A stretch of 47,517 nucleotides of DNA from an uncultured Clostridia bacterium (GTDB lineage: Bacteria; Bacillota; Clostridia; Christensenellales; Borkfalkiaceae), in contig CANQXZ010000007.1 of NCBI GenBank assembly GCA_947627955.1, forward strand, positions 1 to 47,517, written 5' to 3'. Numbering within the stretch: position 1 is the stretch's first letter; each line of letters starts with the position of its first letter. The notes below the pieces were generated by a model. The model saw only the letters and a list, made by a program, of their open reading frames with translations. It made no database searches and had not been told where the DNA came from. A program made the translations under genes and the position numbers. Of this stretch, positions 25,424 to 33,844 are shown piece by piece.

Positions 25424-25452
25424 ATTTTATCAGATTCAGCCGTAATTTTCAA
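25424..25452 (-). promoter_or_regulatory. Promoter of the pre-crRNA
   Basis: TTGAAA (25447-25452, inside the csn2 3' end), 17-bp spacer, TAAAAT (25424-25429). It points into the array. Confidence 0.75.
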
Positions 25453-26131
25453 GAATTTCGCACAAATCTTCGGTAATTATTATCGCCCTTTCCTCCGCAA
25501 GAAGAGGGCGCACCTTACTGTGCTCTATAAGTAACAACCCGACTTTTTCGAGTGCGCAGTGATGATACAGCAACTTCAAATCGTTGTCGCACAGTACAGT
25601 TTTAATGTTTATAAACACAAAAAACTTACAATGTTTAAGTTCCACCAGCGCATTGATATAGCAGATGATCTTTTCCAAAAGCGTATCGTAAGTTTTTTCG
25701 AAGTGCAAATCAGTACATTTGAAAATATTTTCTATTGTTGCCTCGCCGTATGTCAGCGAAAATGGCAACGCGTCAAAAAGGTCGGCATAGAGCTGTGCTA
25801 TTGCCGTATTGACCGAAGATAATCCCAACTGCGCATTGCCGTATCTGCACACCGCTGCAAGATTTTTGAAAAGCAAGTTCAGCACCTTTTTGTCATTCAG
25901 ATCAAAATGAAATGGATCGCAGATGATACAACCCTCGGTTTCAGCGGAAATCTGCTTGCCATCCCTTAAAAAACTCAGTCCGCTTTCCTCTCCGCCGATA
26001 CTTTTATCGAACATATCCACGAATTTAAAAAACTCATGCGGGTTCTCAATAATGAGCAACTGAACGCGTCCGCAGGAAAGAATTAAGGGCGTTTCCAGCG
26101 ATGCGTGATAAACCATTGCTATATCGTCCAT
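25436..26131 (-). CDS. csn2: CRISPR adaptation protein Csn2 (type II-A)
   Basis: 231 aa, about the size of short-form Csn2. The C-terminal segment LLLIEHSKVRPLLAEERAI followed by IITEDLCEIL is the family's most recognisable part. Csn2 forms a ring around DNA ends and is needed with Cas1, Cas2 and Cas9 for spacer capture. GAGG precedes the ATG, one base after the cas2 stop. Its presence defines subtype II-A. It is the last gene of the operon; the pre-crRNA promoter starts inside its 3' end. Confidence 0.92.
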   Translation of the reverse strand: MDDIAMVYHASLETPLILSCGRVQLLIIENPHEFFKFVDMFDKSIGGEESGLSFLRDGKQISAETEGCIICDPFHFDLNDKKVLNLLFKNLAAVCRYGNAQLGLSSVNTAIAQLYADLFDALPFSLTYGEATIENIFKCTDLHFEKTYDTLLEKIICYINALVELKHCKFFVFINIKTVLCDNDLKLLYHHCALEKVGLLLIEHSKVRPLLAEERAIIITEDLCEILENYG

Positions 26132-26132
26132 T

Positions 26133-26453
26133 TCAAACCTCTATTATTCTGTCGGGCGAATCTATGACAAGCTGCTGTTCTTCACCCACGAGATATTCGA
26201 TACGCGAGAATTGGTTTTCGGTTATTTCCAAAAGTTCCACCACACCGTCTGCAGGTAGATTGTTCCTTATCCGTTGTTTTACAGCAAGACTCGTGACATT
26301 ATTTATTACCAGCCTTGAATAAACCGATTTCTGCATCATAATGAACCCGTTGCGCACGAGGTACTTATGAAATCTGGCATATTCCTTTCTTTCCCTGTCA
26401 GTCTGCATCGGCAGATCGAAAAAAACAATAAGACGCATAAATTTATAGTTCAT
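26133..26453 (-). CDS. cas2: CRISPR-associated endonuclease Cas2
   Basis: 106 aa. RLIVFFDLPMQTDRERKEYARF is the typical Cas2 ferredoxin-fold start, with the conserved Asp13. With Cas1 it forms the integrase complex that inserts new spacers at the leader end. The first ATG overlaps the end of cas1 by 11 bp; the ATG at codon 6 (26438) gives the more usual family start and is a fair alternative. Confidence 0.96.
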   Translation of the reverse strand: MNYKFMRLIVFFDLPMQTDRERKEYARFHKYLVRNGFIMMQKSVYSRLVINNVTSLAVKQRIRNNLPADGVVELLEITENQFSRIEYLVGEEQQLVIDSPDRIIEV

Positions 26454-27321
26454 TTGACCCCACTTTCGGAAAAATCACGCGCGACGGATCGTTCTCGTTC
26501 AAAGCCGTGATAACGCTCCGGGCATAGTCGCGTATTGCAACGTCGAGCGTGGTGCGTTTGCCGCCGTGCATCACTTCGGCGTTCAGAATATCCGCCATCT
26601 TGCGTTTAAAATCAATGTCTCCGTCCTCTATCGAAAGCGCGCGTCTGTCAACAAACGGGCGCAATGGTTCCATAAGATCGCAACCGAAGTTGAAGTCGTT
26701 GAATTCGTTTTTATGATGTATGCCCATTTGAGTACAATAGCCACAGGCAACTATTTCCCTGTTGCATGCAGAAAGCACGACGGCGTAACCGTAATTGAGG
26801 CAACCGTTCAAAAAGCCGCCCGTCCTGCGCGAATTGTATTCACCGAGGATGCAGTTGAAATACACCTTCGCCGCGTGCCCTTCGCGGTTGGTCGCGTCGT
26901 CGGGTTGCACTTCCTGCGCGTACCCAGTCAGCGTTTGCGCCTGATCGGCAAATCCCGCCGAGAGCAAAACCGACGCTTGTTCAGAAATTTTTCTCCGCAC
27001 TATACTCTGCCAGATTTCGGACTTGATGCGATCGCTCCACTCTGTCTGCATTTTATACTTTTTCGAGGTATTCACCGTACCATAATAGGGCAACAGTTCG
27101 GAACACGGGTTGCATTTCTCGTCGCAGAAAATGACTTTTATGTTTCTGCGCGTAAGTTCGCACAAAAGCGCCGCAGTAAGTGATACCGCCGTGTCGGCGA
27201 CTATCAAAGTGTTTATTTCATTGACGAATATATGTCTTTCCTGTTCGCCGCGGATTATAAGACTGTTAAGGCGGAACTCCAGCTTGCAACGCGACTTTAT
27301 CACCACAACGCGGAATCCCAT
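26443..27321 (-). CDS. cas1: CRISPR-associated endonuclease Cas1 (integrase)
   Basis: 292 aa from the ATG at 27321, which has AAAGGAGG 7 nt upstream; an upstream in-frame extension overlaps cas9 and lacks a site. The active-site Glu147 is in NREGHAAKVYFN, and the later His/acidic ligands are in GIHHKNEFNDFNFGCDLMEP. It catalyses spacer integration. It lies 13 bp after cas9 and overlaps cas2. Confidence 0.97.
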   Translation of the reverse strand: MGFRVVVIKSRCKLEFRLNSLIIRGEQERHIFVNEINTLIVADTAVSLTAALLCELTRRNIKVIFCDEKCNPCSELLPYYGTVNTSKKYKMQTEWSDRIKSEIWQSIVRRKISEQASVLLSAGFADQAQTLTGYAQEVQPDDATNREGHAAKVYFNCILGEYNSRRTGGFLNGCLNYGYAVVLSACNREIVACGYCTQMGIHHKNEFNDFNFGCDLMEPLRPFVDRRALSIEDGDIDFKRKMADILNAEVMHGGKRTTLDVAIRDYARSVITALNENDPSRVIFPKVGSNEL

Positions 27322-27334
27322 TATATCCCCTCCT

Positions 27335-30300
27335 TTATATCTTCCTCTCCTTTTCGTCCAAACCGCAGGGCGAAACATGCACGACCGAAAATTCCAGATC
27401 GGTGATATTTTTATTGATCGTCAGCGTGCCGCAACGCCCGCCTTCACCGAGAAGAGTCAGATCAGAGGTCTCGGCATTGCATTTCAAGAACTTCAAAATC
27501 TGTATGAGCACTTTTGACTGTCCGAAAACTGTAAGCGAAGCGAATTTGTTTTCGGCGTTTTGCAGAACAGCACGGAAGTGCACAGCCCCCGAAATTCCGC
27601 CGTATATCTTTTTGGAAAGTTGCTTCAATATTTTTTGATAGAGTTCCAGATTTTGCTCACGGTCTATTTTAAGTTTAACTTCGCCGAAACGGTTGGTATG
27701 CATAACAAAAACTTCGTCCGAGAGATCTTCGCTTTTACGCGTTTTTTCCGAATCGAGCAATTTGCCGAGGGCTTTGACATACTCGTCCGTCTTTTTGTCG
27801 GCAAACCACTGCACTGCATTATGCAAAATAATCTGCGAGCCCGTAATACCCGCTATATACGCGGGTGACCCATTTATCCTGACAAGCGACTTTTTGCGCA
27901 AGCAGGGCACCAAAAGCTCGGGGTCGGCAAGCCCGCATTTCTCTTTCAGATAGGTAAGAATTTTTTGAACGTCTTTGTGTGCGTTATAATCGACAAGTAC
28001 GGGGATCGCCTCGATAGTCTTAATGGTCCTGCCTTTTTTATCCTTTGAACGGACGATCGCAAAATATGCGGTAGTCAGCGACTTGTATCCGCCGTATTTT
28101 AATACGTCTGAAACAGCCCCCTTCCCCTTTAAAGGCGCACCTATGCCGCCGTCTTTTTTACCGCAGGGCTGTTGGTTATAAAACTCACCGCCGTCGATAA
28201 AGGAATACCTCGTGACTGCCATGCTCGTGCGAGCAACGGTTGAGAGCACGACGGAGAGTGAACTACTGCTATCCCATGCTCCCGGAACGTCGTAGGTAAA
28301 CAGCTTGTCGAGATCTATCCGCCTTTGCGAGCCGTCGCTCTCCCTGCGCCTGAAATAGTCGGCAAGGCGTGTGAAGCGCACGTCGTATACGTTGCCGACT
28401 ACAATATTGAGATATGCGTCGCGGGCGTGATGCAAATCGTTGGTCAAGCGGCATTTGGGAACACCGAATTTATCCCTGAACGCCGAGACATTCGCCGCTT
28501 TGCTGTAAACTATCTTCGTTCCGCTTCCGCCGAACTTGCGATTCAAAAGCTCGGCGACCGCCTTTGCCATTTGGTTGGTATATACGAGCTGCCTGTTGAC
28601 GAACCCCTCGTAATCCTCGTCGGTCAGAGGTTCTCTTCGGGTAAGTCTCGCCCACTTCTCGTCGCTTATGAGCTGTTTTTCGCGCAAAAGTTTCCAAAAC
28701 GGCAGTTGGTCGCTAAATCCGTCCGCAAGCGGATATATATCAGACTTTTCGACATTCTTTGAGCGCAGGACAAGCACTTTGTTGTCGAGGCTGTCGTCTT
28801 TTACGAGCGAACGCGGAACTATGTGGTCGACGTCGTACAGATCGGAATTCAGTTTCAAGGGATCTATACTTGCGCCCGAATACATACACCTTCCGAGTTG
28901 CCGATAGTAAAGATACAGCCTTTCGCTCTTAAGGTCGCCATCCGTTCTTTCCTTCAATTGGTTTTTCAGATCGTCTATACCGTCGACAGTTTCAAGAAGA
29001 GCCGAAAGCTGTTCCTTTCTCGAGACCGTCCGTCTTTTGGGCTCGTCTCCGGACGGTTGGCGGGTCACTTCAACAAAAATCTTGTCGGGGTTGCGTCCGA
29101 GGGCTTTTACGTATTCATCGACCATGACGAGAGACTGCCATATACCCCGTCTGAGCTGAGGCGCAACGTAAAGTTCCTGCACGTCGCCATATCCTACCTC
29201 GCCGTCATTTACGCCGTTGTGTTCGGCAATGGCTTTGCTGAAAGAATATCTTTCGCCGAACAGTATCTCGTTGAGGTTTAAGTTGGTGCGATACAGCTCC
29301 GAGAGCACGGTGTATTTTCTGCCGTCGGGGGCTTCGCCTCCCTCCGTTCCTGTCAGAAATTCGAGCGAAAGCCTTCCGAAATCCTTAAAGAGCGTAAGCC
29401 CCTTTATCCACTTGATGTTTTCGGTTATCTCCCTATAAGCGGAATACTTTTTGAGCAGGTGCGCCTCGACCAGGCTCTTATCGGTACTTATGGTGTGCCA
29501 AAGAATTATGTCCTCGCAAATTTCAGGGTGCCGGTCGACGAATTCGCCCAGCTTGCCCTTTAACGTTATGTACGAGCGCATACTCGCCTTAAAATCGCCA
29601 TCCTTGCCCGAGAGCTCTAACCTCTCACCCTTGCCCGCATAGCCGTGGGATATAAGATAACCAGCGATCTTTTTGTCTGTCACGCGCGGTTCGACGAGAA
29701 AAAGGTTGTTGAAAAGTTCCTGTTTCAACCGTATCGATACGGGTTCGCCGTTTATCCGCAGTTTGTTCAAAGTGTTCAAAACATCGAACGCCTGATAGTA
29801 CATGGAGCACTTCGGCAATACGTCCTCGTCGAACAGATAACTGCATTTGCCCGTCATTTTGCGTATGAATTGCTCGTTGCTTTTTTCAAGGTCGACCATC
29901 TTCTCAAAATTCCACGGCGTTATTCTGCCTCTGCGGCGGACTATCCAACTGTTCGGGCTATGCGGATTGAGGGGACCGACGAAATAGGGTATGCGGAAGA
30001 GGAACACCGAGCGTATCTTTTCAGCCGGGGTAAGCCCGTCGCCGTCCTTAACGCCAAACGCGGGGAAGTCGCGGCAAAGATTTGAAAGAATTTTATCAAG
30101 CTCGTCAAGGTTGAGTTGGTGAGGAAAAAGCCCGTTGTCGGCGTTCAGAATTTTGGGTAAAAACGTGCGTGCGTTGAGTTCGCCCGTGAGTTTTTCCCAT
30201 AATGCACGCCCCTCCACGTCCTCGGGCGGAGTTTTGAGCACTTTCAGAAGATATTTTGCAAACTCGTCGTAAGAGGTACACTTTTTGACTTTGATCTTTT

Positions 30301-31354
30301 TGCGGGAGGGCTTGGTATAGCCTATATAGCTGACGTAATTTGCCCCCTGCGTAGTGCTTTTAAATACTTCACAATACAGATCGTGGGAATAGTATTTCGA
30401 AATAAGTCTTTTCAGATCGGCAAGATCGCTCTTATGCTTATCGTATATCCCCGTCATCGCCTGCGACAAGGTCTTGCTTCCACTGAAGATTTTTTCAAGG
30501 CGTATGAACTTATATATCTTTCTTAGGCTCTCGAAGAGCGCGAAAGTGTCACCAAGCGTCTCGGCAAGGCTGTCGAATTCTTCATCGGGCATATCGAGTG
30601 AAAAACTTTCCTTTGCGCAGTCCTCAAAAATATCCGAAGGCTTGCCCTTGCCGCCAAGCGCAAAGGTGACGACGGCTTTCATGCTACGCGATTCGCCGAA
30701 AAGTTTTTGAAGCTCCCTCTTCTTGTCTGTCATGCCCTTTATGGGATCGACTGCGATATCGAGGAACATTCGGGCAAGGTTCACATCTAAAACGGGCGCG
30801 GCGTCTGAAAGTTGCGCAGCGACAGAGTTAAACTCTTCAAAAAGAGCCGACAGGTCTCGTTTCCCCACCGAATACGAACCATCGAAGAGAAAATGTCCGC
30901 GATATTTTATTATGTGGTGCAGAGCGAGATAATAGAGTCTTAAATCTGTCGAACCGCAGTCGATCAGCCTTTGCCGGAGGTGAAAGATAGTCGGGAACTC
31001 TGCATAGAACTCCCTGTCGGTATAGCCGCCGTCGGCAAACAGTGTAAACCTGGGAAAGCCGTCGGGCTTATCTCCTAAATACAGGGAGCTGTATTTAAGC
31101 CTCAAAAAGAACTGTTCGTCCGTCATATACGGTGCAAACAGCTCCTGCAACAGCGTTATGCGTTCTTTGCGCCTTGATATTCTTTTGCGGGCGGTGCGGA
31201 ATTTTCTGCGCTCGCTTGCATCGCTCGATGGGTCGGAAAGGCGCGTCGCCCAAAGGTCTTTCCTCTTTGCGCGCAAAAGACGATAATTTTCATCGGTGCA
31301 TGCAATTCCCACCGAATCGGTACCTATATCCAACCCCAAATAAAATTTTTCCAT
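27335..31354 (-). CDS. cas9: CRISPR RNA-guided endonuclease Cas9 (type II-A)
   Basis: 1339 aa, within the II-A size class. Asp9 of RuvC-I is in LGLDIGTDSVG. The Arg-rich bridge helix (about 50-75: SERRKFRTARKRISRRKER) follows, then a long REC lobe. RuvC-II has Glu762 (KIFVEVTRQ). The HNH domain has His844 in YDVDHIVP and Asn867. RuvC-III has His976 and Asp979 in HHARDAYLN. The PAM-interacting region forms the C-terminus. All nuclease residues are present, so it should cut both strands. AAAGGAG is 8 nt before the ATG. It needs the tracrRNA encoded just upstream on the other strand. It is the first gene of cas9-cas1-cas2-csn2. Confidence 0.98.
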   Translation of the reverse strand: MEKFYLGLDIGTDSVGIACTDENYRLLRAKRKDLWATRLSDPSSDASERRKFRTARKRISRRKERITLLQELFAPYMTDEQFFLRLKYSSLYLGDKPDGFPRFTLFADGGYTDREFYAEFPTIFHLRQRLIDCGSTDLRLYYLALHHIIKYRGHFLFDGSYSVGKRDLSALFEEFNSVAAQLSDAAPVLDVNLARMFLDIAVDPIKGMTDKKRELQKLFGESRSMKAVVTFALGGKGKPSDIFEDCAKESFSLDMPDEEFDSLAETLGDTFALFESLRKIYKFIRLEKIFSGSKTLSQAMTGIYDKHKSDLADLKRLISKYYSHDLYCEVFKSTTQGANYVSYIGYTKPSRKKIKVKKCTSYDEFAKYLLKVLKTPPEDVEGRALWEKLTGELNARTFLPKILNADNGLFPHQLNLDELDKILSNLCRDFPAFGVKDGDGLTPAEKIRSVFLFRIPYFVGPLNPHSPNSWIVRRRGRITPWNFEKMVDLEKSNEQFIRKMTGKCSYLFDEDVLPKCSMYYQAFDVLNTLNKLRINGEPVSIRLKQELFNNLFLVEPRVTDKKIAGYLISHGYAGKGERLELSGKDGDFKASMRSYITLKGKLGEFVDRHPEICEDIILWHTISTDKSLVEAHLLKKYSAYREITENIKWIKGLTLFKDFGRLSLEFLTGTEGGEAPDGRKYTVLSELYRTNLNLNEILFGERYSFSKAIAEHNGVNDGEVGYGDVQELYVAPQLRRGIWQSLVMVDEYVKALGRNPDKIFVEVTRQPSGDEPKRRTVSRKEQLSALLETVDGIDDLKNQLKERTDGDLKSERLYLYYRQLGRCMYSGASIDPLKLNSDLYDVDHIVPRSLVKDDSLDNKVLVLRSKNVEKSDIYPLADGFSDQLPFWKLLREKQLISDEKWARLTRREPLTDEDYEGFVNRQLVYTNQMAKAVAELLNRKFGGSGTKIVYSKAANVSAFRDKFGVPKCRLTNDLHHARDAYLNIVVGNVYDVRFTRLADYFRRRESDGSQRRIDLDKLFTYDVPGAWDSSSSLSVVLSTVARTSMAVTRYSFIDGGEFYNQQPCGKKDGGIGAPLKGKGAVSDVLKYGGYKSLTTAYFAIVRSKDKKGRTIKTIEAIPVLVDYNAHKDVQKILTYLKEKCGLADPELLVPCLRKKSLVRINGSPAYIAGITGSQIILHNAVQWFADKKTDEYVKALGKLLDSEKTRKSEDLSDEVFVMHTNRFGEVKLKIDREQNLELYQKILKQLSKKIYGGISGAVHFRAVLQNAENKFASLTVFGQSKVLIQILKFLKCNAETSDLTLLGEGGRCGTLTINKNITDLEFSVVHVSPCGLDEKERKI

Positions 31355-31372
31355 GATTTTTCTCCTTTATAC

Positions 31373-31401
31373 TTGACATTATCGCCCCGACGGGTTAAAC
31401 T
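31373..31401 (+). promoter_or_regulatory. Promoter of tracrRNA
   Basis: TTGACA, 17-bp spacer, TAAACT (31396-31401). The -35 lies in the cas9 leader. Confidence 0.75.
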
Positions 31402-31402
31402 G

Positions 31403-31431
31403 AATATACAGAATAACAAGACAGAGTTCAA
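31403..31431 (-). promoter_or_regulatory. Predicted cas9 promoter inside the tracrRNA gene
   Basis: TTGAAC (31426-31431), 17-bp spacer, TATATT (31403-31408). The spacer is the tracrRNA anti-repeat itself. It leaves a cas9 leader of about 40 nt. Confidence 0.6.
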
Positions 31432-31499
31432 ATAAAAATTTATTCTGATCGTATTTCGCAGCGGCGAACCCCCTCTCCTTACAGGAGAGGATTTTTTTG
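31408..31499 (+). ncRNA. tracrRNA
   Basis: About 92 nt, divergent from cas9. The anti-repeat (31407-31432) pairs with the crRNA repeat through a 6-bp lower stem, a bulge (crRNA GA opposite tracr AGAGU) and a 16-bp upper stem, the standard type II-A duplex. A nexus-like region follows and the RNA ends in a CCTCTCC/GGAGAGG terminator with seven T (31472-31499). Confidence 0.9.
31472..31499 (+). terminator. Terminator of tracrRNA
   Basis: CCTCTCC/GGAGAGG stem with a TTACA loop, then ATTTTTTT. Confidence 0.85.
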
Positions 31500-31590
31500 T
31501 TTTTGGGCTTTTATGCAAGGATAGCCTTATGGGATATATGCAGTTTTTATGAGACTTTCACAGCGCTTGTACGATGCGGGCAGCACACTG

Positions 31591-31758
31591 CTACTTAATA
31601 TTAACCCCCGCCGCAACTTTTGTCAATAGGCTAAATATCGCAAATCGACCCGCTACATTACACTTGTTATCGGAACGCTTGAAAATCAGGCCGCTATCCC
31701 TCAACCAACGCAGTTCAGCGAATCTTTTCTTTATGTCAGTAGCGTCTGTATTGTACAT
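31591..31758 (-). CDS. Possible 55-aa small protein, unknown
   Basis: Starts MYNTDATDIKKRFAELRW and ends KVAAGVNIK. It is basic and probably helical (DIKKRFAELRWLRDSGLI), vaguely like a winged-helix or recombinase fragment. There is no good ribosome site or strong promoter. It lies between the tracrRNA and the GNAT gene in lower-GC DNA. It may be a real small gene, a remnant of a longer one, or chance. Confidence 0.25.
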   Translation of the reverse strand: MYNTDATDIKKRFAELRWLRDSGLIFKRSDNKCNVAGRFAIFSLLTKVAAGVNIK

Positions 31759-31812
31759 ATTCCGACAAAATCAACAATACTAAGCCCGATTTTTACTTGA
31801 CAATTATTAATA

Positions 31813-31840
31813 CAAAAAGCGAGGACAAACCGCCCTCGCT
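31813..31840 (-). terminator. Terminator of the GNAT gene
   Basis: AGCGAGG/CCTCGCT stem followed by TTTTT on the leftward strand. Confidence 0.75.
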
Positions 31841-31866
31841 TTCTTTATATTCCGTTAAATTGAAAG

Positions 31867-32289
31867 TTATTGCATGATATCTTTGGTAAAGAACATCTCC
31901 AACGGCTCTTTCGGCAACAAAAGGGCGCCGCATTTGGTATAGCCAAGTTTTCGGTAAAAGAACTGTGCCTTTTCGTTTGCTTGTGTGGAGGTCAGAACGC
32001 GTCGGCACCCCACTTTCGCCATTTCCTTTTCCCAAAACGAGACAAGCGCTGTTCCGAACCCTTTTCCTCTATTCCCATCCAAAATGTACAGCATATTCAT
32101 AAATGGGATATTATCCCAAAACAATCCAAACCGCAACCACCCCATAAATACATCTCCTTGACGCATAATGAGAATTCTCTTTGCGGCGATAATATTTTTC
32201 AATTCAGCTTCAGAAATATGCTTGTCATGTTCCTTTAAAACAGAAAAATCTTGAATATCAGCATATCGAATCATTTCGCTCTTTTCCAT
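31867..32289 (-). CDS. GNAT family N-acetyltransferase
   Basis: 140 aa from the ATG at 32289 (GGAGA 7 nt upstream; the frame is open further but without a site). The acetyl-CoA loop is GNRGKGFGTALVSFWEKE (the R/Q-x-x-G-x-G/A motif), followed by VLTSTQANEKAQFFYRKLGY typical of motif B. The substrate is unknown. The protein shows lower-GC codon use than its rightward neighbours, in line with the accessory region that starts at the CRISPR locus. Confidence 0.9.
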   Translation of the reverse strand: MEKSEMIRYADIQDFSVLKEHDKHISEAELKNIIAAKRILIMRQGDVFMGWLRFGLFWDNIPFMNMLYILDGNRGKGFGTALVSFWEKEMAKVGCRRVLTSTQANEKAQFFYRKLGYTKCGALLLPKEPLEMFFTKDIMQ

Positions 32290-32325
32290 AGCAAACTCTC
32301 CAAACTTCTGTTTATCTGTTTTATG

Positions 32326-32353
32326 ATTATACCATGAAGCGCACACAAATCAA
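32326..32353 (-). promoter_or_regulatory. Promoter of the GNAT gene
   Basis: TTGATT (32348-32353), 16-bp spacer, TATAAT (32326-32331). Confidence 0.7.
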
Positions 32354-32432
32354 ATCCGAACACAGAAAAACTGACAATGACGCTGTGGCAGGGCGCCCGC
32401 GGTGGTTTTTGCATGCATTCAAAAATATCGGG

Positions 32433-33080
32433 TCACCATACGAAGTTGGCGCGCGCGCTTTCACCGTTATCTATTATTATATCCTGAGCGGTCATCGACT
32501 TATTGACGACGGTCAGAAAGTACGCCCACTCGGCTATCTCCCCCTCGCTCGCCCACTTTTTCAAGGGAGTTTCTTCCATGACCCTTTGCCAGAGCGCGGG
32601 AGACGAGATTATGTGCTCATTCGATCCCGTGTTCACGCCGCCCGGGGAAAGGCTGTTCACGGTAGCCCCCCACTCCGCCGCCCTCAGCGCGAGATTCTTC
32701 ATGTAGCTGACTATGCCGCCCTTGCTCGCGGCGTACTCGGGAAATTCGGAGCCCGTGGAGGCGCTTGCCGAAGCTATGAAGAGCACGCTCTTCACATTAT
32801 TGTCCGCGGCGTACTTCTCGCTCACCCTTATTGTGCCCTTCAGGTTCACGTCTATATCGCGCCCGCTGTTCTGCACGCCCGCGTTGTTTATTACTATGTC
32901 GAAAGGACCGAGGTCGGGCAGCGGGTCAGAGAAGATATCGCAGACAGCGTGCCTGTAATTCTTGTCCGAAAGCCCTGCGGGGACCACGTCTATCCCCGTC
33001 ACAGAGTGCCCGCATGCGAGAAACTTTTCCGCTATGGCTTTGCCGATGCCGCGGCTCGCGCCCGTTACGAGTACTTTCAT
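32433..33080 (-). CDS. SDR family oxidoreductase
   Basis: 215 aa. TGASRGIGKA is the cofactor loop, INNAGVQ the NNAG motif, and YAASK the catalytic Tyr-x-x-x-Lys. The Asp in GIDVVP after beta2 hints at NAD preference. The substrate is unknown. It is short for a classical SDR (about 250 aa) but has the full core. The ATG overlaps the stop of the VUT gene as ATGA, so both are made from one mRNA under the preQ1-like leader; a link to queuosine or pteridine metabolism is only inference. Confidence 0.9.
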   Translation of the reverse strand: MKVLVTGASRGIGKAIAEKFLACGHSVTGIDVVPAGLSDKNYRHAVCDIFSDPLPDLGPFDIVINNAGVQNSGRDIDVNLKGTIRVSEKYAADNNVKSVLFIASASASTGSEFPEYAASKGGIVSYMKNLALRAAEWGATVNSLSPGGVNTGSNEHIISSPALWQRVMEETPLKKWASEGEIAEWAYFLTVVNKSMTAQDIIIDNGESARANFVW

Positions 33081-33838
33081 ACCTCTTTCACCTCTTTTTT
33101 GCCGTTTATCAGGGCGAAATAGCTCTCTCCCACGCCCGTCCTCTTCCACCGAACGCATATCCTGTAACCTATGGGCGAAAATACCGCCTCGCACAACAGC
33201 TCGGCCACCATTCCCGTGGCGGCGCATGTGAAGCACTGCAACATGGTCCAGCCGAAGAAGAAATGGCTCACGAGAAGAGCGAACACGAGATTGTCCGCAA
33301 GCTGCGCCACAGCCGTGGAAAGATAGGAACGGCACGCATAGGCTACAAACCCGTCGGGATTTTTGGAAAATATTTTGCCTATACCCCAATTGGCGAAGTT
33401 GTTTATCACCGCCGAGACGATAAAAGCCACGGTGCTGCCCGCCAGCACGTACCACGTGCCGCCCACCGTGGAGTCGAGCGCCTCGTTGACGACGGGCTGT
33501 TCCCCGAAATCGTAAAACGCGCCCCATACCCCCGGTATCAGCTTAGCCGCAAACATTATCAGGCAGGCGAACAGATTCACCACGGTTGCGAACAGCGAAA
33601 AGAGGGTTGCTGCCTTGGGACCGAAGTGTTTTGTGAGGACGTCCATACATAAAAAAGCCACCCACGACACTATTATACCGCAGTCGAGGGCAAGCCAATC
33701 CACACGGACGTCGAGACTCTTGTTTGCGAGCAGGTTCATGAGAAAAACCGCGAGCACGAACAGCGCCGCCGCCGGCGCGGGGACCGCCCTCAAAAGCGCG
33801 GCGTATTCCCCGAAAAAGTCCTTGATCTTCCGTTTCAT
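33077..33838 (-). CDS. VUT family (YhhQ-type) queuosine precursor transporter
   Basis: 253 aa from the ATG at 33838 (AAGGAG 7 nt upstream). About six to seven membrane helices. WVAFLCMDVLTKHFGPKAAT and VNNFANWGIGK-like segments (INNFANWGIGKIF) plus SYLSTAVAQLADNLVF fit the VUT/YhhQ family that imports preQ0, preQ1 or queuine. It is co-transcribed with the SDR gene (4-bp overlap). The leader contains a preQ1-I-like fold whose 3' end covers the ribosome site, matching this role. Confidence 0.88.
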   Translation of the reverse strand: MKRKIKDFFGEYAALLRAVPAPAAALFVLAVFLMNLLANKSLDVRVDWLALDCGIIVSWVAFLCMDVLTKHFGPKAATLFSLFATVVNLFACLIMFAAKLIPGVWGAFYDFGEQPVVNEALDSTVGGTWYVLAGSTVAFIVSAVINNFANWGIGKIFSKNPDGFVAYACRSYLSTAVAQLADNLVFALLVSHFFFGWTMLQCFTCAATGMVAELLCEAVFSPIGYRICVRWKRTGVGESYFALINGKKEVKEV

Positions 33839-33844
33839 TTTTAA

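Noticed and set aside
32433-33527. 364-codon version of the SDR protein
   Set aside because: The extra part is an alternate frame of the VUT gene; the true start MKVLVTGASRG lies at 33080.
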